Positions 50,273-57,293 of a stretch of DNA of 64,000 nucleotides are shown in pieces. Where the stretch lies: the NCBI GenBank assembly GCA_037200985.1, contig JBBCGJ010000001.1:4192756-4256755 (forward strand), given 5' to 3'. Position numbers and translations under genes: made by a program. Under the pieces are notes generated by a model. The model was not told the origin of the DNA and searched no databases. It saw only the letters and a program-made list of their open reading frames with translations. Each line of letters begins with the position of its first letter. Position 1 is the stretch's first letter. The stretch is from Rhizomicrobium sp. Lineage in GTDB: Bacteria; Pseudomonadota; Alphaproteobacteria; Micropepsales; Micropepsaceae.

Positions 50273-50321
50273 CTGGAAATCAGGCTAAATGACCTGGAAA
50301 TGCTGGGTTTTTTCTGGAAAT
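50273..50321. repeat. three helically phased CTGGAAAT direct repeats
   Basis: CTGGAAAT occurs at 50273-50280, 50294-50301 and 50314-50321, spaced 21 and 20 bases, that is two helical turns. They lie just upstream of the predicted promoter of the small RNA at 50372. This looks like an activator or repressor binding array on one DNA face. The wider gap 50063-50479 (417 bases) has no protein gene. Confidence 0.5.
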
Positions 50322-50371
50322 GCCGAATCTTTGGACTTGCGTTGACCCTGGTAGGAGTCCATATTGTTGCA

Positions 50372-50467
50372 GCGCGGCATGACTGACCTCCCGTTTGTTA
50401 TGCCGCCTGCCCTTCCTGGGCGTTTCCTCCCTGAACTTGGCCGCTCCTCTGGAGCGGCCTTTTTTTT
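50372..50467 (+). ncRNA. candidate small regulatory RNA with exposed CCUCC motifs
   Basis: An orphan Rho-independent terminator on the plus strand has no coding gene before it. Upstream of it are a 10-bp hairpin (50374-50383 with 50397-50406, one G-U pair) whose 13-base loop holds CCUCCC, a short hairpin GCCC-UUCCU-GGGC (50409-50421), and a single-stranded CCUCC (50426-50430). The terminator stem follows. CCUCC is complementary to Shine-Dalgarno sequences; exposed copies are a hallmark of several alphaproteobacterial trans-acting sRNAs. A possible promoter is TTGCGT-N17-CATATT (50337-50365). The 5' end is estimated. Confidence 0.6.
50439..50467 (+). terminator. strong Rho-independent terminator
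   Basis: GGCCGCTCC (50439-50447) pairs with GGAGCGGCC (50451-50459), loop TCT, followed by eight T residues (50460-50467). There is no T run in the minus direction, so it does not serve the minus-strand gene ending at 50480. Confidence 0.92.
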
Positions 50468-50479
50468 GGCTTGGCCCGA

Positions 50480-51388
50480 TTATTCGGCAGCGAGGCGGCG
50501 GATGGGTGCCAGCACAGCCGGCTCGATCGCGACCAGCCGGATGAGCGCCTCGGTCAGCCGCGCATGGACCTGCTCGAACTGCGGTCCCTTGGCGATGCGC
50601 TCCTCGTCGAGATAGAGCGCCCGGTTGACCTCCACCTGCAGCGCATGGACGTCGCGATCGCGCCGACCGTGCAGATGGGTGGTGTAGCCGCCGGCATAGG
50701 GGGCATTGCGGGCATGGCTGAAGCCCTGCGCCTCGAAGGCCCGCTCGGCGGCGCGCGTGACGGTCGGCGCCGCCGCCATGCCATAGCGGTCTCCGAATAC
50801 GACGTCCGGAATGGCCGCGGCCGACGGCATGGAATGACAGTCGATCACCACCGCGACGCCGAATCGGGCCCGCGTCTCTTCGACAAGTTCGGCCAGCGCG
50901 GCGTGATAAGGCCGATAGAGCCGTGCCAGCCGCTCCTCCGCATCGCGCGGCGCAAGCTTGGCGCGATAGATCTCCGCCCCGTCGCGCACGATGCGGGGGA
51001 TGACGCCCAGGCCCGCCGCGACACGCGGGCTCGGGGCGTCGACCGCGACCGGCAGGGCACCTTCGAACATCGCGCTGTCGATCTCGGCCGGCGCCCGGTT
51101 GGCGTCCAGGAAGGCGCGGGGGAAACGTGCCGCGATCATCGGCGCCCCCAGCGCCACCGCGCCGCAGAACAGTTCGTCGACGAAAGCATCCTCCGAACGG
51201 CGCAGATTGATCGGGTTCAGCCGGCTCATGGCGATGAAGCTGGCCGGATAGGTCCGGCCCGAATGGGGCGAGGCGAAGACGAAGGGAACGGTCTGGCGGA
51301 AGGGCCGGTGCACGCGGAAGGGCTCGGCATAGAGCGCGGCCAGATCGCCGCCGCCTTCGCCTGCCGGTCCGGTCTGAGGGCCTGTCAT
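50480..51388 (-). CDS. N-formylglutamate amidohydrolase family protein
   Basis: A 302-residue zinc amidohydrolase-fold protein. Motifs include FVFASPHSGRTYPASF at the start, RSEDAFVDELF, FPRAFLDANR, and VVIDCHSMPSA with the metal-binding Asp/His. LQVEVNRALYLDEER comes near the end. Family members hydrolyse N-formyl-L-glutamate in histidine breakdown, but genes without a hut context, like this one, often have unknown substrates. It diverges from cpdR with 144 bases between starts. Confidence 0.92.
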   Translation of the reverse strand: MTGPQTGPAGEGGGDLAALYAEPFRVHRPFRQTVPFVFASPHSGRTYPASFIAMSRLNPINLRRSEDAFVDELFCGAVALGAPMIAARFPRAFLDANRAPAEIDSAMFEGALPVAVDAPSPRVAAGLGVIPRIVRDGAEIYRAKLAPRDAEERLARLYRPYHAALAELVEETRARFGVAVVIDCHSMPSAAAIPDVVFGDRYGMAAAPTVTRAAERAFEAQGFSHARNAPYAGGYTTHLHGRRDRDVHALQVEVNRALYLDEERIAKGPQFEQVHARLTEALIRLVAIEPAVLAPIRRLAAE

Positions 51389-51473
51389 CGATTCATCTTC
51401 CCGAATGCCAGTGGACCATTAACGCGTCGCCCCGATCAAGCGGCTGCGGCCGCTGCGCCGCAGGCGCCCACCG

Positions 51474-51502
51474 TTAACCCTCGTTTACGGTTTGCATATT
51501 AT
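51474..51502 (+). promoter_or_regulatory. cpdR promoter with CtrA-like box
   Basis: TTAA-N7-TTAC (51474-51488) differs from the CtrA consensus TTAA-N7-TTAA by one base. It overlaps a -35-like TTAACC (51474-51479), which is 17 bases from TATTAT (51497-51502). CtrA-activated promoters usually place the box over the -35, as here. Confidence 0.5.
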
Positions 51503-51532
51503 ACGCTCTTATGGGGGGGCGAGGGCGACCCG

Positions 51533-51892
51533 ATGGCGCACATATTGTTGGCGGAAGACGACGAGAGTCTGCGCAAGTTCCTGGCGCAGGCGCTGGTCAA
51601 GGCCGGCCACGACGTCACCGATTTCGGCGACGGCAGCGACGCTTTCGAATGCCTCAAGGGCTTCCGCTTCGACCTTCTCGTCACCGACATCGTGATGCCG
51701 GGGATGGACGGGATCGAGCTCGCCAAGCGCGCCGCCGAGATGGACCGCGCGCTCAAGATCATGTTCATCACCGGCTTCGCGGCGGTGGCGCTCCACCCGG
51801 CCGCGAACGCGCCGAAGCAGGCCAAGGTACTGTCCAAGCCGTTCCATCTGCGCGAGATCGTCGCCGAAGTCGATCGCATGATCGCCGCCTGA
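51533..51892 (+). CDS. cpdR: CpdR-type single-domain response regulator
   Basis: A 119-residue receiver domain with no output domain. The acidic pocket is AEDDES, the phosphorylated residue is D52 in LLVTDIVMPGMDG, followed by MFITGFAAVAL and the conserved Lys in VLSKPFH. MAHILLAEDD and FITGFAAVALHP match CpdR. Caulobacter CpdR is the phospho-controlled adaptor that, when unphosphorylated, brings ClpXP and substrates such as the CtrA-degradation machinery to the cell pole. ATG 51533 gives the family length. A CtrA-like box in its promoter would close a feedback loop. Confidence 0.9.
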   Translation: MAHILLAEDDESLRKFLAQALVKAGHDVTDFGDGSDAFECLKGFRFDLLVTDIVMPGMDGIELAKRAAEMDRALKIMFITGFAAVALHPAANAPKQAKVLSKPFHLREIVAEVDRMIAA

Positions 51893-52077
51893 CGGCCGCG
51901 TGTCCGGAACCTGTCCGGCGTTCCCTTTTTCGCGGAACGATTTTTTCGCAATAGGGCAGCCTCGCCACATTGACGCCCGGCGCCTGCCGGATTTGGGCGT
52001 TTCCATCGACATACCGGCGCTGTCGAAGCGCGGGCGCCGCTCGCAAGAGGCGGCGGCGAACATGGGAGGCAACGAAC

Positions 52078-52716
52078 ATGCACGCACTGACACACGACAT
52101 TATAAGCGGCGACCCTTCGGGCCCGTCGTCCCGACGCACCATGATCATCGGCAGCGTGGCCATGCTGCACGTCGTCATCGTCTATGCGCTCGTCAGCGGA
52201 ATGGCCGGACAGACCGTGAAATACATCTCGCATGAAATCACGGCGCGGGTCGTCGACGACAAGACCAAGACCGCCGACGCACCGCCGCCGCCCAAGCCTG
52301 TGCTGGTGCAGCCGCACGAGACCGTCGACACGATCCCGCCGCCCGTGATCGCCGTAGCGAACGACCAGCCGCCGCCGATCACCTTGCCGCAGACGCCGGC
52401 GAACAACGCGCCGCCGGCGCAGCCCGACACCGGCGCGTCCGGCGTGAGCAGCACGCACTCGACGCCGCCCTATCCCGCCGTGGCGCGGCTGGCCGCGCAC
52501 CAGGGCACGGTAACGCTGCAGCTCGTGATCTCGGCCCAGGGCGACGTCGCGTCGGCAAGCGTGATCCGGTCGAGCGGCTTCCCCGAACTCGACCAGGCGG
52601 CGGTGGCCTGGGTGCAGGCGCATTGGAAATACAAGCCGGCCATGCAGAACGGCGCGCCCGTTCCGAGCCAGGCCCAGGCAGCCGTCAAGTTCGACCTGAA
52701 GCAGGCAAGGCTCTAA
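52078..52716 (+). CDS. energy transducer TonB (second locus)
   Basis: A 212-residue TonB. The membrane anchor is SVAMLHVVIVYALVSGMAG (about residues 26-44). A Pro-rich span follows (PPPPKPVLVQ, TIPPPVIAV, PPPITLPQTPANNAPPAQP), then the C-terminal domain from STPPYPAVARLAAHQGTVTL to QAAVKFDLKQ. It has no Cys pair, unlike the TonB at 37678. The ribosome site GGGAGG is 8 bases upstream. It is monocistronic with a strong hairpin terminator and no exbBD partners nearby, so it presumably shares the ExbBD of the other locus. Confidence 0.95.
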   Translation: MHALTHDIISGDPSGPSSRRTMIIGSVAMLHVVIVYALVSGMAGQTVKYISHEITARVVDDKTKTADAPPPPKPVLVQPHETVDTIPPPVIAVANDQPPPITLPQTPANNAPPAQPDTGASGVSSTHSTPPYPAVARLAAHQGTVTLQLVISAQGDVASASVIRSSGFPELDQAAVAWVQAHWKYKPAMQNGAPVPSQAQAAVKFDLKQARL

Positions 52717-52735
52717 GCGCCCGGCCTGAAAGAAA

Positions 52736-52769
52736 CCCGCCACGGCTCAAGCCGTGGCGGGGTAATTTT
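52736..52769 (+). terminator. Rho-independent terminator after second tonB
   Basis: CCCGCCACGGC (52736-52746) pairs with GCCGTGGCGGG (52751-52761), loop TCAA, followed by GTAATTTTT. Confidence 0.85.
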
Positions 52770-52858
52770 TCGGGCCTTGATGGATTTCGGCACCGCCGAA
52801 AACCCAGCTTGCCCCGCCCGGCCCCCGAGGCTATAGCTGCCGCCCGTCGCACGGATTA

Positions 52859-52895
52859 GGGCAATTAGCTCAGCGGGAGAGCGTCCCCTTGACAT
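52859..52895 (+). pseudogene. truncated tRNA-Val-like 5' half
   Basis: The 37 bases form the 5' acceptor strand (GGGCAAT), a canonical D-arm (TAGCTCAGCGGGAGAGC) and the 5' anticodon stem plus loop (TCCCC-TTGACAT). The 3' anticodon stem, T-arm and acceptor are missing: the next bases are CGACTAC rather than GGGGA. GTCCCCTTGACAT is identical to the intact tRNA-Val at 53022, but the acceptor and D-arm differ. It is therefore a remnant of a related tRNA, broken exactly at the anticodon loop, rather than a simple duplicate. Confidence 0.75.
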
Positions 52896-53021
52896 CGACT
52901 ACATCGAGGTAATGATTTCAAGCGATTGGGTGTAGGGCCGGTACGCTTGTGTAACGCAGTGGGTTTTTGAGGTTTGGCCTCTTCTGGGCTGGTTTATTGG
53001 TCCGGTTAAGGCTCGATAGTT

Positions 53022-53096
53022 GGGCGGTTAGTTCAGCGGGAGAATGTCCCCTTGACATGGGGAAGGTCACAGGTTCGATCCCTGTACCGCCCACCA
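53022..53096 (+). tRNA. tRNA-Val(GAC)
   Basis: A 75-base gene with CCA encoded. Acceptor GGGCGGT (53022-53028) pairs with ACCGCCC (53086-53092). The anticodon loop is TTGACAT with anticodon GAC and a CCCC/GGGG stem; the T-arm contains GGTTCGATCC. It reads the valine codon GUC. It stands at the border between conserved chromosome and the apparent accessory region to the right. Confidence 0.95.
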
Positions 53097-53286
53097 TTTC
53101 AATAGCTTAGCGCAAGAATCGTCTATCCGCTGTCGTTCAAAATGGATCAGAGACGGACGATGCCGCGGGATGCGTGGGCCTTACTCTGTGCGGGAAAGGG
53201 CCGCTGTTAGTTGAACTGGAATTCGCACCACTGCGAGCACGCGCGAATCCGGCAAGCACCAAGGTCTCGTGGTTCCGGTTCAGCGA
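53097..53286. other. intergenic stretch right of tRNA-Val
   Basis: No gene, repeat or integrase remnant recognised. GC content appears lower than in the left part of the window. Confidence 0.4.
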
Positions 53287-53451
53287 TCACGCCGAGGCTG
53301 CAAATTGCGTCACGGCTTCTTTGAGATGCATTTCGGTCTCAGCAAACCCTTCCAGGGGTAGCCCCAGTAACGGCCAAAACTTCGAGCACAGCTTTTCTAT
53401 CGCGGCTGTGATCTCGCCGGGCATCACATGGGGCACAGCGCAAAGGATCAT
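53287..53451 (-). CDS. short hypothetical ORF downstream of MaoC-like gene
   Basis: A 54-residue frame starting MILCAVPHVMPGEITAAIEK and ending HLKEAVTQFAASA. It begins 23 bases after the MaoC-like stop on the same strand, with GGAAG 9 bases upstream. Its composition looks protein-like (amphipathic helices, one Trp), but I do not recognise the family. It may be a true small partner or the remaining C-terminal fragment of a larger gene at the island edge. Confidence 0.35.
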   Translation of the reverse strand: MILCAVPHVMPGEITAAIEKLCSKFWPLLGLPLEGFAETEMHLKEAVTQFAASA

Positions 53452-53474
53452 TGCAGGTCGCTTCCGTCTTCGGA

Positions 53475-54356
53475 CTAGGTATCTCGCTTAATCATGCGGC
53501 GAGCGATCTCGGCCTTACCGCAGGTCAGAGCGTGTGCGCCGCTTTCGGTTTCGACAGTGAAGGCGATCTCGCCTTTCTTCTCCAGTTCGCCGTGTCGGAG
53601 AACTATCTGCGTCGCTGGGCGCACCATTGCGGAGAAGCGCGCCGATAGCGACAACAGAGACTGGGGCGAACCCGGAACGTAACGCGATACAAGTTCACGG
53701 CCGGCCAGTGCCCATAGCGCAGTGCCGTGCACGATAGGTGCTTGGAGACCGGCAGACAGCGCTGCCTTGCGCTCGGTGTGGATTGGATTCCAGATATCCG
53801 CACATTCGGTGTACCGCTGCGCAAAGCCGCGATCCAATTGCAATGTCACCGCCTCCCATTTCGCGGCGCCGACCCATTCCGGCGGACGGTCCACTTCGTC
53901 CGCAGCGCAGTCGGCGCCCTCGACGGCGACATTGCGATAAAGGCTGCTCGAAATCGTGGACGACAGGGCTTCTCCCGTATCGGCGTCGAAAATCTCAAAT
54001 TTCGTGCGCGCCAAGGCACCGGCCCGGGCGCTGCGCACTTCAATGACCTTACCCGTGATCCGGGCGGTCACACCCGGATGTATGGGAGACAAGAACTGGC
54101 TGTCCTGTCCAACATGGACACCGCGCAGCGTTTCCTCCTGCGTCAGACCCATATCTTGCGTTCGAGCAATGACCGCGATCTGCCATTCCAAAGAGACGCA
54201 GAAATAGGGAGGGGCCATGAAACCTGCCGTGAGATCGTCGATGCACACCGCGTTGTCGTCATGAATACCGGCAGCAAAGGCCAGCGCCATGCGCGGCGTG
54301 ACGAGGCGAATTTGCTCGGGTAACGGTTGTCCCACGATGTCGGCATGCAGTGGCAT
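53475..54356 (-). CDS. MaoC-like double-hotdog protein (hydratase/dehydratase family)
   Basis: A 293-residue protein. The N-terminal half resembles the MaoC_dehydratase_N/FAS1 hotdog (LGVHVGQDSQFLSPIHPGV-like segment, residues 80-95, with VRSARAGALARTKFEIFD). The C-terminal half is a MaoC hotdog with the catalytic-type motif ADIWNPIHTERKAALSAG and PIVHGTALWALAGRELV. Relatives hydrate or dehydrate beta-hydroxyacyl- or enoyl-CoA thioesters. Next to an acyl-CoA synthetase and a beta-transaminase it could act on the CoA ester made after deamination (inference). It diverges from the P1 peptidase. Confidence 0.8.
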   Translation of the reverse strand: MPLHADIVGQPLPEQIRLVTPRMALAFAAGIHDDNAVCIDDLTAGFMAPPYFCVSLEWQIAVIARTQDMGLTQEETLRGVHVGQDSQFLSPIHPGVTARITGKVIEVRSARAGALARTKFEIFDADTGEALSSTISSSLYRNVAVEGADCAADEVDRPPEWVGAAKWEAVTLQLDRGFAQRYTECADIWNPIHTERKAALSAGLQAPIVHGTALWALAGRELVSRYVPGSPQSLLSLSARFSAMVRPATQIVLRHGELEKKGEIAFTVETESGAHALTCGKAEIARRMIKRDT

Positions 54357-54480
54357 TCAAAATCCATCCCCCCGTTATTTTGGGACCTCAAACGCTTGTG
54401 CCCGGCGGCAGGAGCAGATATAACTAGTGTATATATATGGTGTGCCTGCCCGTGTTCCAGCCATTTCGGTACCCAGTCCC

Positions 54481-55611
54481 ATGAAATCATCTTATAAGCA
54501 CACACCATCGGGAAACCTGCGGGCCCGAGGCGCAGGAATTCCTTTTCTCGGCCAGCCGGGCGCAAACAACACGATCACCGACGTGACGGGAGTCGAAGTC
54601 GGGTATTGCACGCTCATACGCGGAGATGGACCGCTCGTTGCCGGCAAAGGACCGGTCAGAACGGGGGTGACCGCGATTTTTCCCCGCGGTCGCAAACGAG
54701 CCGTGGCCGCCGCATATGCCGGTTATTTCAACATGAGCGGCAATGGCGAAATGACGGGCGCGGCGTTCATCGAGGAGCGGGGTCGGTTCGATGGTCCCAT
54801 CACCCTCACCAACACACATTCCTGCGGACTGGCGCGAGACGTGACGGCGCGCTGGATGTTCGAGAAAATGTTGCCGGGAGAGAAGCTGGATCAACAGCTC
54901 TTTTTGCCGGTTGCCGCAGAAACCGCCGATTCGATGCTGAATGATATGGACGGTCACCACGTCATGCCGAAACATGTGCTCGCTGCTTTCGCAGACGCGC
55001 ATGACGGCCCGATCGAAGAGGGAAGCGTCGGCGGCGGAACCGGAATGCGCAGCTACGAGTTCAAGGCCGGCTCCGGCACCTCCTCCCGCGAAATCGTGTT
55101 TGACGGCAAGACTTATGTCGTGGGTGCATTCGTCCAGTCCAATTTCGGCAAGCGGCATCTTCTTCATATCGCGGGCATTCCGGTCGGTCTCGAGCTGCCG
55201 CGCGAACGCGATTTCGGCGCCGAAAACGGCTCCATTATCGGAATCGTCGCGACGGATGCGCCGATGATGCCGCATCAGCTGAAGCGAATCGCGCGCCGCG
55301 CGGCCTTCGGCATCGCGCGGTCCGGCGGTATCGCTTCGAATGAATCGGGAGATCTGTTCCTGGCGTTTTCAACCGCAAACGACGCGGCGGTGCACAAGCA
55401 CGATGGCGTCGTCACGGCCGACTATGTCGGAGAAGGTGCGATGAGCGCCTTTTACGAAGCCACGATCCAGGCTGTTGATGAGGCCATTCTCAACAGCATG
55501 TTTGCCGCCAAGACCATGGTTGGTCGGGATGGCTATGTTGCTCCGGGTATACCGTTGGAAAAAGTACAAGCCATTTTGCGCCGCCATGGACGGTTGGTCG
55601 ACGTGACGTAA
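54481..55611 (+). CDS. P1/S58 family peptidase (DmpA/BapA-type aminopeptidase)
   Basis: A 376-residue Ntn-hydrolase-like enzyme. It starts GIPFLGQPGANNTITDVTGV, with the family VGYCTLIRGD following. TNTHSCGLARDVTARWM and EEGSVGGGTGMRSYEFKAG are core motifs. The self-cleavage and nucleophile site is ENGS-IIGIVATDAP, nucleophile S251, matching Ser250 of DmpA and the beta-aminopeptidases. Members are the few enzymes that remove N-terminal beta-amino acids or D-Ala from peptides. It has no signal peptide. ATG 54481 is chosen; upstream in-frame codons from 54427 do not fit the family N-terminus. Confidence 0.92.
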   Translation: MKSSYKHTPSGNLRARGAGIPFLGQPGANNTITDVTGVEVGYCTLIRGDGPLVAGKGPVRTGVTAIFPRGRKRAVAAAYAGYFNMSGNGEMTGAAFIEERGRFDGPITLTNTHSCGLARDVTARWMFEKMLPGEKLDQQLFLPVAAETADSMLNDMDGHHVMPKHVLAAFADAHDGPIEEGSVGGGTGMRSYEFKAGSGTSSREIVFDGKTYVVGAFVQSNFGKRHLLHIAGIPVGLELPRERDFGAENGSIIGIVATDAPMMPHQLKRIARRAAFGIARSGGIASNESGDLFLAFSTANDAAVHKHDGVVTADYVGEGAMSAFYEATIQAVDEAILNSMFAAKTMVGRDGYVAPGIPLEKVQAILRRHGRLVDVT

Positions 55612-55663
55612 ACGGCAAGCGACAGAGGGCGTCGGTCGGCCGCGAAACCGATCGCGTGAACGT

Positions 55664-57103
55664 CTAAGCGCGACGCCTGACGCGCATCACTTCGGTCTCT
55701 CCATCTCTCAGGACGCGCAGCTCTTGCGCCTTGCCGTCCGGTCCCCAGACCGGCACGGTGTCATAAGGCCCGAACATGTGGAAGAACCGGCCGTCCTGGT
55801 CCATGCGCATCTGGCGCGCCCCGCCCCGCATGCCCGGCATGTTGCTTTTCAGGATCCCGTCTTCGACGAATACCTGCATGAGCGGAAAGCCCGGGCCCGA
55901 TATTACATCGTAGTCGCCGACATAACGCTCGAATTCCTCAGGCTGGATTTTCCGTTCGCGCTTGGGCGGACGCATGAAGTCCCCCCAGCCGTGGACATCG
56001 GCGATGGCGTTGAACACTTCCCAGTAGAATATCAACCCCGATGTGGCGTTGGTCAGCACCACCGCGCCGTCACCGCGCTCGAGATAGCAGGTCGCTTCGG
56101 CCTGATAGCCGTCATTGGCGCCGCCATGGCCGAAACGCATCCTCGATCCGGAATGCAGAAGCATCCAGCCAAGTCCATAGGCCTGGTCGGATTCACGCCG
56201 CATCATTTCCTGTGCGATCGCCTGTCCTAACAACGCATTCGGTTTGCCGAGCCAGGCATCGCGGCAGGCAAGCATGAAGGCGGCGTAATCGCGCGCCGTC
56301 GTGTAAACGCCCCCTGCGGCCAGTTGCGGCGTCAGAAGCCACTTTTCCGGAATAGGCACGCCCCCGTCGCCGTGGCCGATGGCGGCATTGGCGGTAAAGT
56401 CGGCCGGCAAGGGATGGAAAAAGGTGGACTGCGTCATGCCAAGCGGATCGAAAATCCTCCGCTTGGCCAGCGTAGCAAAATCAAATCCGGTGATCTCCTC
56501 AAGCAGCAGCTGGACGATCGTCATTCCGCCCCCGGAATAGCGAGCCGTTCCACCGGGCGTTTTGTCCACTCTCACCGGTGGCGTCCAGGCGGGCGGGCGT
56601 CCTTCGAGCACATCCAGAGCCGATGGCGGCCGGGCACCCGGCGGACCGGCACCGAACCCGTGCACAGTGGTGCCGGCGCGATGCGACAGAAGCCAACGCA
56701 GGGTCACAGGCGCTTGCCGTGTGAATTCGTTTTCTGGAACTTTCCACGAAGACAGAAAGCCGTTGATCGGTGCATCAAGAGAAACCAAACCCTGTTCGAC
56801 GAGTTGAAGCGCCAGCGTCGCCGTCAGCGGTTTGCTCAATGAAGCGCCCGCAAATGCCGTTTGCGCATCGACCGGACGGCCGCCCGATTCCGTGCGGCCG
56901 AACCCCGTTGCCCATGCGATCTCGCCTTGCTCCATCACGGCCACGCTCAGGCCGGGGCAGCCGTAGAACGCACAGCGCTCCTCGACGGTCCAACGCGTAT
57001 CGTCGCCCTCGAGCAGCGTGATCGGCAGCAGGCCGTCCGCGACGCGGGCGACGCGCGGATCGGTCGGAAGGCCGACATCGTCCGGACGGCATCGGCTATT
57101 CAT
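55664..57103 (-). CDS. serine hydrolase of the class C beta-lactamase/D-aminopeptidase family
   Basis: A 479-residue beta-lactamase-fold hydrolase. S-x-x-K is S88-L-S-K91 in FAGASLSKPLTATL. The second motif is Y-S-G in ARYSGGGMTIVQLLLEEITG, and the KTG position is taken by HGG in FGHGGANDGYQ. A C-terminal lipocalin-like extension (FERYVGDYDV to LRVLRDGETEV) follows. No signal peptide is seen, so it is not a typical resistance enzyme. Relatives include D-aminopeptidases, esterases and the linear-microcystin hydrolase MlrB. ATG 57103 has GGAA nearby; ATG 57115 is an alternative start. It converges on the P1 peptidase gene. Confidence 0.9.
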   Translation of the reverse strand: MNSRCRPDDVGLPTDPRVARVADGLLPITLLEGDDTRWTVEERCAFYGCPGLSVAVMEQGEIAWATGFGRTESGGRPVDAQTAFAGASLSKPLTATLALQLVEQGLVSLDAPINGFLSSWKVPENEFTRQAPVTLRWLLSHRAGTTVHGFGAGPPGARPPSALDVLEGRPPAWTPPVRVDKTPGGTARYSGGGMTIVQLLLEEITGFDFATLAKRRIFDPLGMTQSTFFHPLPADFTANAAIGHGDGGVPIPEKWLLTPQLAAGGVYTTARDYAAFMLACRDAWLGKPNALLGQAIAQEMMRRESDQAYGLGWMLLHSGSRMRFGHGGANDGYQAEATCYLERGDGAVVLTNATSGLIFYWEVFNAIADVHGWGDFMRPPKRERKIQPEEFERYVGDYDVISGPGFPLMQVFVEDGILKSNMPGMRGGARQMRMDQDGRFFHMFGPYDTVPVWGPDGKAQELRVLRDGETEVMRVRRRA

Positions 57104-57293
57104 CGGACATTCCATATGTTATCAACGTTCATATTTTGCCGCTCGCCGTCATGCTGTCAAGCACGCCGGCGCGGCACGAAAACGATCGGTGTCGCGGCGA
57201 ATGTCGATCAACGCGCGTCTTTGCGGCATCCACGCTTGACGCGGCGCTCGGCATTCGAATATATACAGTGATCATATTGTGCCTGTCAGGTCG
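57104..57293. promoter_or_regulatory. divergent promoter region of the island operons
   Basis: AT-rich gap between the beta-lactamase-fold hydrolase and the acyl-CoA synthetase. It holds GAATATATACAG and TGTGCCTG (57278-57285). The same TGTGCCTG next to a TATATATA run occurs at 54441-54448 in the other divergent gap of the island. No regulator gene is visible in the window. Confidence 0.35.

Noticed and set aside
52859-53096. Self-splicing intron interrupting a tRNA-Val at the anticodon loop
   Set aside because: The 5' half has acceptor GGGCAAT, which needs ATTGCCC at the 3' end; no such sequence follows, and the intact tRNA downstream has its own matching 5' half.
55664-57103. Beta-lactam resistance gene
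   Set aside because: It has S-x-x-K but no signal peptide, an HGG in place of KTG, and a lipocalin-like C-terminal domain, all typical of esterase/aminopeptidase relatives.
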